The notes under the pieces: generated by a model | Told to the model about the DNA's origin: nothing | What the model saw: only the letters and a program-made list of their open reading frames with translations | Databases searched by the model: none | Assembly: GCF_000226115.1 (NCBI RefSeq) | Contig: NC_016457.1 | Location: 2,728,001-2,792,000 of the forward strand | Direction of reading: 5' to 3' | Source of the DNA: Thermothielavioides terrestris NRRL 8126 | Lineage: Eukaryota; Ascomycota; Sordariomycetes; Sordariales; Chaetomiaceae | DNA: 64,000 nucleotides | Made by a program: the position numbers and the translations under genes | Shown here: positions 1 to 10,983 of the stretch, in pieces | Layout: each line of letters opens with the position of its first letter | How positions within the stretch are numbered: the stretch's first letter is position 1

Positions 1-344
1 GGCTATTGTAGGCGTTGCTCGTGTCGGATCGACTACACTAGATCGGCAGTTGATGGTGGAGAGTAAGCATCTTCAGGTACCGGCCGGTTGTTAGGTGGAG
101 AAGCTCGCTCATGAACCTTCGTGTTGGTCGAGCAAGACTGCACTGCAGTGGACAGGCTAATTTCACCCCACTGAACTCCCTCCCAGCTGAGCGACAGACA
201 GGGCGGTGAGAGGGGGCAGAAACGCCGATAAGCTGACGCAGTGCAGGGGTTATCGCTAGGTAACTGCTATGGAAATTTCCTGGCAGCTCAAGCCGCAGCG
301 ACTCAACCAAGATCTGAACCCAAGGGCGGCTACGAGGCCACATC
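1..344. other. 5' flank of RRP17, no gene recognised
   Basis: Nothing here is recognisable as a gene. A minus-strand frame stays open across this stretch, but it continues into the RRP17 first exon and its translation is Arg/Ser/Cys-rich without domain-like features. I read the segment as the RRP17 promoter and 5' UTR. Confidence 0.4.
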
Positions 345-1071
345 ATGTTTGCGCGACCGAGAATACGAAAGACGGCCCCTCCACCGCCCAAGAAGCGGAA
401 GACGGTGCATGCGATCGAGGAGATTACCTTCGACAAGGATGCACGCGCCGAGTTTCTCACAGGCTTCCACAAGCGCAAACAGGCGCGGATCAAGCATGCA
501 CAGGAGGTAGCCGAGCAGAAGGCGCGGCAGGAGAGGATCGAAATGCGGAAGCAGGCATGTGGCCGCCTTTCGTGGACCTGCGTTGCAGGAGCTCCCACAA
601 TCCCCTGCGCTGACACGCTTGTTACAGATCAGAGAAGAGAGGAGACAAGCCGTCGAGGACCACGTGCGGGCCGTCAACAAGATCCTCCGAGAGGCTGAGC
701 ACGCTGGAACAGAGCAACACCAGAACAGCTCCGAAGAGGAATGGGGGGGCTTCTCTGACACAGACGTGCCAGAGGCGCCGATTGAGCTGGAAGAGGAATA
801 CATCGACGAGGACAGGTTCACGACCGTCACCGTGGAGGCAGTTAGTGTCGATCGAGATGGGCTGCATAAACCGGATCTCAACCAGCCGTCAGAAGATGAG
901 GGGTCAGAACCGGAGGAAAAGGGTGATACAGAGCAGGAGGGCGGCCAGAAACGGGTTTCGAAGCGACCGAAAGACTCGAGTCGGAAGAAAAAGAAGAAGT
1001 TCCGGTACGAAAACAAGCTGCAAAGAGAGTTGGAAGCGCGGAAGCAGAGGGCAAAGCGAAGGAAGAGATAG
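345..1071 (+). CDS. RRP17: Ribosomal RNA-processing protein 17 (Nop25/Rrp17 family)
   Basis: Nucleolar RNA-binding protein; in yeast Rrp17 is a 5'-3' exonuclease needed for 60S pre-rRNA processing. Exons are 345-554 and 628-1071, giving 217 aa. The family signature is visible: a basic N-terminus, then [18 protein letters not shown] and a long charged helix ([20 protein letters not shown]) leading into [10 protein letters not shown], and a lysine/arginine-rich tail ending KRRKR that should act as a nuclear/nucleolar signal. The acidic middle (about residues 110-180) is common in fungal members. The frame closes only if the intron runs 555-627, which makes it a GC-AG intron (CAG|GCATGT ... TTACAG) with a CTGAC branch point 14 nt before the acceptor. 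The gene converges on tropomyosin, with stop codons about 250 bp apart. Confidence 0.85.
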
Positions 1072-1317
1072 GCTAGTCAGGGTCGACCTTGACAAAACCA
1101 CGAGATTCCTGGAGAACGAACTGCGCTCGCACGGGTGAGGGCTGAAGGGATGTGTGATTGTGCTGCCGCAACACTTCGCAAGTATTTAGGCAGCGCTATT
1201 GACTGGTCCATCTCCAACCATCGTCCCCCGATGCGACAAACCGCAGGTACGGAATCAGAACCCGGAATACATAGCTCGACGTAACGAACCCGGCCACCCG
1301 ACCGAAGCGGGCTCCGC

Positions 1318-2080
1318 TCAGATGGTGTTGATCTCGTTCTGGAAGTCCTCCAGCTCCTTCTGCACAGCCGCGTACTTCTTGGCCATCTCCTCGTACTTGG
1401 CCTCCCACTGATCGCGCTCCTGTTCGAGAGCCTGGACTTTCCGCTCGAAGTGTCCGGCCTTGACGTCGGTCTGCCGCAGCCTGTACAGAAGAGGCGGTCA
1501 GCAAGGACGCGGGCTGTGCGGGGTCCCGGCGTTGCCGACTTACTTCTCGTTGGCCTCACGCAACGTCCGGTCAGCTTCCTCGGCCTCTTCCTCGAGAAGT
1601 TGGAGCCTTCGAGTCAGCGTTTCGTTCTGGGTTCCGTGCTGCTGTCCTTCGCTGGCAGCAGCCTTGAGTTCCTTGACTTGGGCCTCGTATTTCTCTACCT
1701 CGGCCTCGAGCAAGCTGTTCTTGTGCGTGAGGGAGATGATCTCCTGCTCTTTCTGAAGGTTCTCCTGCTCGAGCGCCTTGACCTTGGCCTGGAGCTCCTC
1801 GACCTTGGCAGACGACTCCTCGGCCTCCAGGCGGAGCTGGTTCATTTTCTGGAACGCACATCGCGCCGTCAGCAGTTTGAAGCATCGCCAGAGAAAAGCT
1901 AAAATAGGGACACAAGGTAGCGCGAGCAGCGCGGGCACCGTGACGCCCAACGTCAGCGGCGATGGCATTCATCGCTTTGGGGGGATGTCCCAAGTGAACC
2001 CAATGGTGGGGCCAACGCGGAAACAGGGGTGCCAGCTTTGGGAGGTTTTGAAGTGACCTTACCTCCTTAATGCGATCCAT
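1318..2080 (-). CDS. Tropomyosin
   Basis: Actin-filament-binding coiled-coil dimer that stabilises actin cables and the cytokinetic ring (S. pombe Cdc8, yeast Tpm1). Three exons on the minus strand: 2080-2063 (only 18 nt, MDRIKE), 1848-1544 and 1480-1318, giving 161 aa, the usual fungal length. After the conserved start MDRIKEKMNQLRLEAEES the whole protein is one uninterrupted heptad coiled coil (KVEELQAKVKALEQENLQKE ... KYAAVQKELEDF), ending FQNEINTI. Introns of 214 and 63 nt have normal GT-AG ends. The first intron directly after six codons is typical of fungal tropomyosin genes. The gene is divergent from the securin-like gene, sharing about 460 bp. Confidence 0.93.
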
Positions 2081-2543
2081 GATTGCAGTTGGTCGGCGGT
2101 GTAAGCTATGAAGTCGAAATTAAAGTGATTTTTGAAAGCGAAAGTAATCGCGGGTTGGATGCCACAGCTCGTTGTGGGAGATTGGGAGGAAGTGGGAAGT
2201 CGGTGGATGCGAACAAGCAGCTCAAGTTGGAGGAGGAAATGAGGACCAGCAACTGCCCCTCACCTCAAGCGGCAGGGGGGTTGCCGCTGTCTGATCGACC
2301 CGCCCAGCCAATGGTGGGGACATTGCAGCCTGCGCCGTTGCTGTGCCAACCGCCGCTGTCCATTTCAGAAGCCCACTCGAGCCACGCGTGCTGCGCGCGA
2401 GCTTCAAGGTTTCCACTTTGCTCAGTCCCTGCCCATTTCTCGAGCCAAATCAGCCAGTCCGTGATCTTGCTTGCATTCGTTGACTATCATCGACGCCACC
2501 TCAAATTGCAGCCGCGACACACTGTCACCGTTCGCGCGCAACG
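2081..2543. promoter_or_regulatory. Shared divergent promoter, tropomyosin / D-box protein
   Basis: About 460 bp between the two divergent start codons. It contains no ORF I can support and must hold both promoters and 5' UTRs. A CCAATGG-type word occurs near 2307. I cannot assign individual elements. Confidence 0.4.
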
Positions 2544-3939
2544 ATGCTTGCGGCCCACCACGACCAGGAGAATGTTTACACGCACCAGGCTGGCGCCTCG
2601 AAGCAGCAGCTCCAGGCAAAGACGCCTGGTGCACGCTATCCAAAGACACCCTTGAGAATCCCGCTCAAAGACGAGAATGCGCATCATGGCTTTGGCGGAA
2701 AGACGAAAGGAAACAACGAAAACAATCTCACCATCGGCAAGGGCACAGCTGGGCTCGGCAAGTCCGGCAAGCCAGCCATGGTGACCCCCGCAGGTATGCT
2801 CTTCTGCTTGTTTCAATTTACGTCCCCCGTTAACCATTGCCGCAGAACCTCGAACCGCCCGGGCGCCTCTCGGAAACAAGACAACCAATGCCAAAGCCAG
2901 GGCAACGCAGCAGACCCCGGGCGTCAAGTCGATTATCCGTGAATTTGAGAGAACAAGCGTCAAGCCGACCACCACTCTCCGACCGAAGCATGCTCCGCCA
3001 CAGATTGAGGCAACAAAATTTGAGGTGCACACAGACAAGGATCCGCTCGAGGAGGAGGAGATTGAATACGCGCCTCCCAGGCCGAAGGATATACCCTACG
3101 AGTCCGACGTGTTCCCTGATGGGGTTTTGACCTTTGAGGGGCTCAAGCCTGAGAATCTCTTCAAGGGCTACTACCAATACTACTACAACCGCGTGGATGA
3201 AGAGGGTAAAACAGCCATGGAGCGCAAGATGGAGGAGCGACAAAAGCGCAGCTTTGCCCGCGGGGAGGAGCAGATCCGCAAAGATATGGATGAGTTCGAC
3301 TGGAGCATCGGCGACATCCCCGAGAGCAAGGACGCGTTCAAAAAGCAGAGCACCGCGACGCCAACAGCTATGGCAGTAGCCGGGAAGAAAGCCTCGCATC
3401 CGACTGCAAGGCAACCCTCAACGATCGCCTCGAGGAAGGCAGCATCAGCTCTAGCCACATTGTCCAAGCCATCTGGAACAGCACAGCCCAAACCAGTTGG
3501 TACTACGGGACCAGCGGCAAACAAGCCCGCGAGCAAGGGATTCCTCTTGCCAAAGCGCAAACCAGCGCAGCAAGTAACTCAGCCTAACGTTCCAGCCAGG
3601 GAGCGGACAGCTGCCTTGCTCGCTTCACGGAGCACACTTGGCTACAACAAGGGCCGGTCCGTGTCCTCCGTTGTCCACGGCAGCAACGTCGATTCGACCA
3701 GTCGCCAGCCGCAGATTGCTCCAAAGCCTCGGGCGTTGATGCGATCCGCAAGCACGGCCTCTACGAGTTCGGAAGCCACAATCACACCAGCCCGGTTTGC
3801 CCAGTCCTCCTCTGAGTGGAAGAAGCCGGACTTCCTCTCCATCTTCGACGCCGATGAGGAAGAAGACGGCATAGGTGGCACCATGCCCCCAATGGACGAC
3901 GACGATGAGGATTTTCACCTGACCGTGAAGTTTGAGTGA
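2544..3939 (+). CDS. D-box protein, possible securin (Cut2/Pds1-like)
   Basis: Two exons, 2544-2793 and 2846-3939, give 447 aa. I do not recognise it with certainty; its architecture suggests securin, the inhibitor of separase destroyed by the anaphase-promoting complex. Visible features: QEN near the N-terminus (residues 8-10), a first RxxL box with a KDEN tetrapeptide (R38-IPL-KDEN), and a second, textbook D-box R89-APLGNKTTN very like the box of S. pombe Cut2. The intron falls just before this second box. A conserved-looking core follows (PYESDVFPDGVLTFEGLKPE, then GYYQYYYNRVDEEG), then a long basic Ser/Thr/Pro region, and the C-terminus is acidic (DADEEEDG ... MDDDDEDFHLTVKFE). The basic N-terminal half with degrons plus an acidic C-terminus matches securin layout, but sequence identity to known securins was not tested. 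Another mitotic APC substrate is the alternative. Confidence 0.5.
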
Positions 3940-5027
3940 ACCGGAGTGGTTCTTGGTTTCTTGTCTGAGTTTACCAAGGGGGTTGCAGGTTGGCGTTGGC
4001 TGTCGCGGCGTTTGGGAATCACTGGCAGCATTGCTTTCTGCCGACTGGCTTTATTGGCGGCATTGGTATGCCAGGATGTGATGGAATACAATTTGGTTTA
4101 TGGAGAGCGTGATCTTCGCACCCAGCGGCTTCAAAATGCCGCTTTGCGGTCAAGCCAAACTGTGGTTAGCCTTGCGAAGAACGGATCAAGCATGGTTGTT
4201 TGTTTACTTCCCAAGACCAGACCCAGGTCTGGAGGGTCAGTCCGAGTGGTTTTGTGTCAGTTCTGGGGCCAAGTATGTCTTATGAAGGAAAATTCATTGT
4301 CGATGCTTTTGACCTCATGGTAGTAATGAATTCTGCACAGTCCGGGCCACACAGCGTCGATATCATCAAGAATTGGCCATGGCCTCTTGCTCCTGACCAA
4401 ACGAGGCCGATGCTCGTCTGGTGATCATCTCCATCCCTATCCCTCACAACGCTAATGTTGTTCAACCTCCGCTCGCAATCCTGGGCCCCATTGAAGCCAC
4501 TCTTGGCGAAGCGCCACAGCCCAGGTATTCAGCGCTCGGGCCACCTGGCGCGGACACCGCCAACCACTTTCGGTCTAGCGAGACAATGGCTCCCTCGCGA
4601 CTTCACACGCTGTGCCCAGTTGGTTGTCTCCTAAACTTTCAACTTCACGTCGCTTCGCTTCGCGTCCAGCAGCCCAGCTCTTCCCTCACAGCACGTTTTT
4701 TCAAACGAACACGGAGTGCACGTGTGCCGGTCGCAGCAATTCCCCAGGACTTCTTGCTGATTTTTTTTTTCCCCTGACGTGCTGGAGGCCTCTCAACCGC
4801 TTGCGCTCAGCGGCGCAGCTCAGTGACGCCCTTCATTCGGCAAAGCTTTGTCACGGCAAGGCTTTGTCGCGTGGACTGGCGGTTGGGACCTGCGCGCCTA
4901 ATTCTCCCGCCACATCGCAAATTCCAAGCTCGACGGCGCTCATGCATGGTGCGTCCCGGTATCGCCAACACCGAAGATGACTCTTGGAGGAGGACGGCGG
5001 CAGCGGTAACAGTGACCCCTTCTCGCG
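3940..5027. other. Intergenic, 3' UTR of D-box gene and SET1 leader
   Basis: No ORF with protein-like features. A T10 run followed by CCCC lies at 4761-4774, and the 4600-5027 part is pyrimidine-rich, consistent with a SET1 promoter and 5' UTR. Nothing else stands out. Confidence 0.4.
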
Positions 5028-8000
5028 ATGACTCGCCCTGCTGGCGCGAGCTTCGCTCAGTTCTTCCCCGCCGCCCCGCGCGCCGCAAGGGACAGGGCCA
5101 TGGAACGCGAAAAGGCGAAAATGAAAGCACAGGAGTCTCCATCCGTGCAGGCAGCCGACATCAATGGCCACAACTCCCCGCTGAACCCTGCGACATCCGC
5201 ACCACAACATGCCGGCGCTGGCACTGCCGGCACCGCTGGCGCCAGCCGTGATGTTGCACACCTACCGACAGATGATGCCGACTCGCTTGCCGGAGATGCC
5301 CTCAACGTTGGAGGTTCGGTTAGCTCGCACGCCAGCACAAGTTCTTCAGTCTTTAGTGCCCCCGCGCGACCGAGCAATTCGGCCGCCGCGAAAAGCTCAA
5401 ATGGCCAACCCACCCCACCTACCACGCACGCATCCCCGTCGTCATATTTATCATCAACTGCGGGTGTCAAGGCACAGTCGCTCACTCCCCGCCGCGCCGA
5501 CGAAATAGACGGACGCAGCCCGGTACCCAACGGAACAGTCCTTGAAGCCCCGAACGCCGGACGTGTGCCTGCCCGAGACCCGTCTCGCTCGATTCTGTCC
5601 ATCAGATGCAGATATGATCCACATTTGGATGCTTCGGTTCCGATCCCCGAGAAGAGGAAGAGAAAACCGGTATACAAAGAGTTTGGACCGGTACGTGTAC
5701 ACGTGATACTTCCATACCAAAGGGGGGAGCGTCATCTTGGTTCGTGAATTGACTGGCTAATGCTGTGCATAGGGCAACCGAGATGACGCTCCCCCCTCAG
5801 ACCCTCGCCTGGCCAAGGGCGGGAGGTTAAACTACATCAACGTCGACTTCCACCTCCCGAAGGCCCGGCTACGCCATGCGCCCTACAACCTGAAGCCGTA
5901 CAAGTATGATCCCAAGACCTCCTGCGGTCCGGGACCTCCCACCCAGATCGTGGTCATGGGGTTCAACCCGTTGCTTGCCTTTTCCAAGGTGACTGCCGTG
6001 TTCGCTTCGTTCGGCGACATCGCCGAGAGTAGCAACAAGATGCACCCAGAGACGGGGAGCTACCTCGGCTTCGCCACATTCCGCTACAGAGATTCAAAGC
6101 CCAGCCGTTCGCGTCCGATTCCGGTTCCCGCAGCCGAGGCCGCCAGGCGCGCCGTCCGGGCAATGAACGGGAAGAGAATTGAGGCGAGCACCGTCCGCGT
6201 CGAGTACGATGCTGATGGCAAGAAGAGCTCTCGGATGCTGGAAGAGGTGCTGAAGAAAGAGAAAGAGAACGAATCGACGCAGGGCCCAGGCGAACCCAAG
6301 ATCCCCACTGGCCCGAGACCCAAAGACTTCATTCCCGGCCCCCCTCCGACCGCACCCAAGGCCCCCGCAGCCCACCGTGGCTTGATGAACGTCCAAGGCG
6401 TTTGGGTCCCAAAGCCCCGACTGGATTCCGTGATTGAGGTCGAGCCCATTGCCCCACGCCTTAAACACGAGCCGTACATCTTTGTTGCGCACCAACACGT
6501 TCCCGTCATGCCCACCACGGTGACCCACATGAAGAGGCGCCTTAAAACATTCATGTTTGAGGACATCCGGGCTGACAGGAGCGGCTACTACATCATCTTC
6601 CGAGATTCAGGACATGGGCGAGCCGAGGCCGATCGCTGCTACCGGTCTGCAGACCGCACAGCCTTCTTTACCTACACCATGGTCATGGAGCTCCATCTGT
6701 ACGGGACGGCTGGCAAGACCTCGCATAGCTCAGATGCCCGGCGCCGAAGTCGCACCCCCGAGCGGAGACGATTTGACGACAGCAGGTCGCACCGTGAACG
6801 TGACCATGAACATGACGGCAGCAAGCGCGATGAGGAGAGAGCCAAGCGTGAGGAGCGAGAGCGTCGAAGGCGCGAGGAGGAGGCGGACTTGGAGGAGGAG
6901 AAGCGGCAAAGGGCTAAGAACTTTGACCCGGTTCTCGAAGCCACGGAAGTCGTCCTCCGGGAGATGAAGGAGCAGTTGATCAAGCATATTCGGACCAAGA
7001 TCGCGGCACCGGCTCTTTTCAAATTCCTGGATCCTGCCAACCACTACGCCACGCGACGCAGACTCAATCTCGAGGATCCTGTTAGTGCCAGGCTTCCTCC
7101 CATTTCTCTCGACGACTACGAGGAGCGCTCGCCCGTGGGCACGCCGAACTCGAGGGGGGATCCCATTGAGCGACGGACGGCCCGGCTTGACGTCTCCGCG
7201 CTGCCGCGCATCCGCAAGGTCAAGAATGCCGGATTGAACACCCGTAAGCATGGGTTCAACGATCCGTTTGCGCGCAACCGCCCTGCGGCTAGGCGCAGCG
7301 CATTTCGGTCCCTCCATTACCGCCTGAGGAGCGACAGCGAGGGTGAATCTGAGGATGAAACCGAGAATAGGACATCGCTCGGCCGCGACACAGAGGAACT
7401 TGAGTCCCGACCTCGCAGCCGTATGGGCTCGGAATTCGGCGCGGACAAGGATGACTACGGATTCTGGGGCCCGGGCGAGGAGGATTCCATGACGGAGGCC
7501 AGTTTTGCTCTGAATGACAGCTCGGTACTGCCAAAGAAGAGGAAGCTGGATCTGCAGGTGGAAACGGCCATTAAACGGCAGAAGAAGACGGACGAGGAGC
7601 TTTTCGGCGTGGCCATTGACCGCATCGAAACCGAGTTCCCATCTTCTGAGCCATCTCCGGAGGACCTTCTTCTCCCGGACGCCGGAGCCGCGGAGGAGAA
7701 TGAAACGGACAGTTCCCGGATGCCAACGCCCTTGCCGCAAGGGGCGCAGGCCAAGCCGAAAGCCGCGCCTAAAACGAAGAAGAAGTCGAAGAAGCAGCTG
7801 CTCGAAGAGAGGGAAGCTCTCAAACGGCAACAGCAAGAGATATTCGAGAGAGAGGCGTTGCCATCGGAGGAAGTGGACGAGGCCAAACCGACACCTGAGG
7901 CGGAGACGGAGCCGAAGAAGCCCGGGAAGCCCGATGCCGAAGAAGAGGAGGAGAAGCCTGACCTGGACGAGAATCTGTACCCGTCCCGGAAGGTCGCAGC

Positions 8001-9044
8001 TTTGGAGCTGCCTGAGGACTTCAGCTTCGACGTGGCGGCATTGCAAGAGTTGATGCTGGGGGAGAACGATCAACCAGACGTCGACAAGCTTTGCAAGAAG
8101 TTCGGGCGCTGCAAGATGGACGACCCCGAGCTATGGTTATGGAGGCGAGATCGAATCCGTGAGCTGAACTCGGCGCGGGGGTCAAAAAAGGAACCGGTTC
8201 GCATCGAGGGCTACTATGTCCCGAATCCCACTGGCTGTGCGAGGACTGAGGGCGTGAAGAAGATCCTCAATTCGGAGAAGTCGAAATATCTCCCGCACCA
8301 CCTCATGGTGCAGAAGGCCAGAGAGGAGCGTCAGGCGCAGACGGGCAAAAACGCCAAAGACGCGGCGCTCGCGGCAGCGGAAGCGGCCAGGCTGGCCGCG
8401 GAGAGTCTCGTCGCGAAGGGGAATTCCCGAGCCAACCGGGCCAACAACCGTCGCTTCGTGGCGGACCTCAACGACCAGCGGAAAACGCTCGGCCAGGATT
8501 CGGACGTCTTGCGGTTTAACCAGCTGAAGAAGCGAAAGAAGCCCGTCAAGTTCGACCGGTCGGCCATCCACAACTGGGGCCTGTATGCAATGGAGAACAT
8601 ACCCAAGGATGACATGATCATCGAGTACGTGGGCGAGGAGGTCCGGCAGCAGATCGCCGAGATCCGCGAGCACAGGTACCTGAAGAGCGGCATCGGCAGC
8701 AGCTACCTCTTCCGCATCGACGACAACACGGTCATCGACGCGACGAAGAAGGGCGGCATCGCGCGCTTCATCAACCACAGTTGCATGCCCAACTGCACGG
8801 CCAAGATCATCAAGGTGGAGGGCAGCAAGCGGATCGTGATCTATGCGCTCCGGGACATCGCGCAGAGTAAGTTGCTTCCTTTTTGGATCTGCCTTCTTTT
8901 GGTTGGGATAGCTATCAGCTGACGCCGTATCGTACCACAGACGAGGAGTTAACATACGACTACAAGTTTGAGCGCGAGCTTGGCAGCACGGACCGCATCC
9001 CCTGCCTGTGCGGAACGGCAGCGTGCAAGGGCTTCCTCAACTAA
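5028..9044 (+). CDS. SET1: COMPASS H3K4 methyltransferase Set1
   Basis: Catalytic subunit of COMPASS, which mono-, di- and trimethylates histone H3 lysine 4 at active genes. Exons 5028-5690, 5773-8866 and 8941-9044 give 1286 aa. After a Ser/Ala/Thr-rich N-terminus comes [19 protein letters not shown] and the RRM (from about residue 277, [15 protein letters not shown] ... GFATFRYRD), then a charged, low-complexity middle (Arg/Glu tracts, KKKSKK, acidic runs). The N-SET region follows ([15 protein letters not shown]), then the SET domain from about residue 1140 ([30 protein letters not shown], the cofactor-binding NHS/C motif, and ELTYDYKFE). It ends with the zinc-binding post-[16 protein letters not shown]. 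The last intron splits the SET domain just before NEELTYDY. The length matches Neurospora Set1. Confidence is very high. Confidence 0.97.
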
Positions 9045-10983
9045 AGACTACCTCCCCACCTCATAATGCCTCCTGCATGTCCTGTCTTCCTCACCTCTTC
9101 CTGCTCTTGGGGATCCTCACCAACCATTGCTGCCCTGTTTTTGAGGTGAGGATTCTCTCTGGAATTCTGCGATGTTTCCATTGCATCGTACATATCACAT
9201 CAAGTCATCAGACCTCGCATCCCCATCATCTCAGAGTCCCCGCGGTCGGTTTCGGGGAGATCAAATTATCGACGCCGTTCAATGAGATCTGATCATGGAG
9301 GAGAGAATGGCTCTCCCATTTTTTACTCCCTCTCTCACTGTCTTCAGAGCGGAGTTGAGAACCATTATTTGAGGCGTCGGTTCAGGTTGGGGCACCGGTT
9401 TGGGCAAACCGCCCTTTTAATGGGGTGGGGTTGTTGCGAGGGCAAGGGAGGCGCGAAGTCTGCTTCCCGGATGGAGCATTTGCAGCGAATTCATTCAGTC
9501 AGTTTTTTTTCCCCGTCTTGGCCTTCGCATCATTTGGATCTGTCGTGGTGTTGCGGTGGTGATTGAGACGGCTTGACCGAATCTTCCGAGGTGCGGTGTC
9601 ATTGTTCTTTCTTGCTTTGGTGGGGTGAGAAAAGGAGTTTCGGATCATCGGACGGACGGGCGGATGGATGGTGCTTCCAAGTTATCCGGCGGCCGGCGGC
9701 GTTTTCGTGGACGGGAGAAACGGGCGGCATGACGTGTTGAGGCCGGCGGTCTCGTCCGGTGGTTGTTCTTTTCGGCTCTGCGCCGTTGTGTCTTGTGGGG
9801 TGGCTTGTACTGATATATTGGTGCTGTACCCGAGCTATATATGGTCGTGTCGTAGTGTAATGGGATGATGCATTGGGTTGGTGCTGTAGAAGCCGTGCTG
9901 CTCTGTGAACTGATCCATATCGTTACCTGGTTGGCTTCGGCACAGTGCTCCGGCGTCCATACTGTGAGCGGCTTTGTGTGTACTCCGCAGCATTGATTCA
10001 GTGCATACTCTATGAAGCTCCCCTAAGAAATAACATTCTTGATTGCAACCGACGGGGAGCAGCCACGGTTCTCCAACTGTCAGTGAAGCCAGTGTCTCGC
10101 GAGGAAGCGTCGCGGGGCAGTTTAACTCGTAGAGGTGTGGAGTGAAGGGAAAAAAGGGAGGCATACACTAAAGAGAGATCGGCAAATCCACATTGCATCA
10201 GATAGTACCACATATACCTATTCAATATCTGCTATCCCGGGCCGTGGTTTCGAGCGAGCAAGCGGTGCCGAAAAGGGGTGTCCTGCGGCGTCGCATTCGT
10301 TGCCTTTTCCTCCAGCGTTTGAGCGGCTGAGCCGTGGATGGCACCATTCAACTGGGGATCCAACCAGCATCACCCAACTGGGAACCTTCACGGAGTAACT
10401 ATCCGTACTTCGATACAAGCACACCGAACGGCTTCAGACCCGACTGCTTTGGAATTCGTTCTCTTCTCGCGCACCAACATCTGTGCACTCGTTACGAAGT
10501 ACAGTACAACCGTCTGTTACACGAACGTCGGGGTGTCTGCCTGGCTTTCTCGATTCTTGAATGCAGGTCGGACTGCGGCCGCGATTGAAGGCGCGGCCGT
10601 CGCTGGTCGATCTGTTGGTTCGAGCTGGAGCTGGCAGCCAATCCGGCCGACCCGACCCGCCGCCCGAAGGAGGAGCAGCAGGAGCTCCAGCAGCCGCAGC
10701 AGCCCCTGAAGCCCCAGAAGCGCGGCCCACTGCATCATTGCCGCCTCCACTCTCTTCGGCAGGCACCGCCCCGGCCTCCGACCGGGAGCTTGTCGAAGCT
10801 GCAAACCTCCCGCTTCCACCGTCACCCGGCACACCACCCCTCTCCGAATCCACATCCACATCCGCATCCGCATCCGCACCCGCGCCGGCATCTGCCCCGA
10901 AGAACCAGCCGACGATTGTTATTAATCTTGCACCTCCGCCTGCGCCTGCATCCGCGCCCGCTGCGTTTTCCTCGTCGCCCAGC
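9045..10983. other. Intergenic, SET1 3' region and VMA1 leader
   Basis: About 1.9 kb. The first part is probably SET1 3' UTR. From 10561 an ATG opens a GC-rich frame that reaches the VMA1 start in phase (see findings). A short hexanucleotide repeat lies at 10848-10879. I see no independent gene. Confidence 0.4.
10848..10879. repeat. Short ATCCRC hexanucleotide repeat
   Basis: About five imperfect copies of ATCCAC/ATCCGC. In the forward frame it would encode alternating Ser and Thr/Ala. It lies in the presumed 5' UTR of VMA1. Confidence 0.6.
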
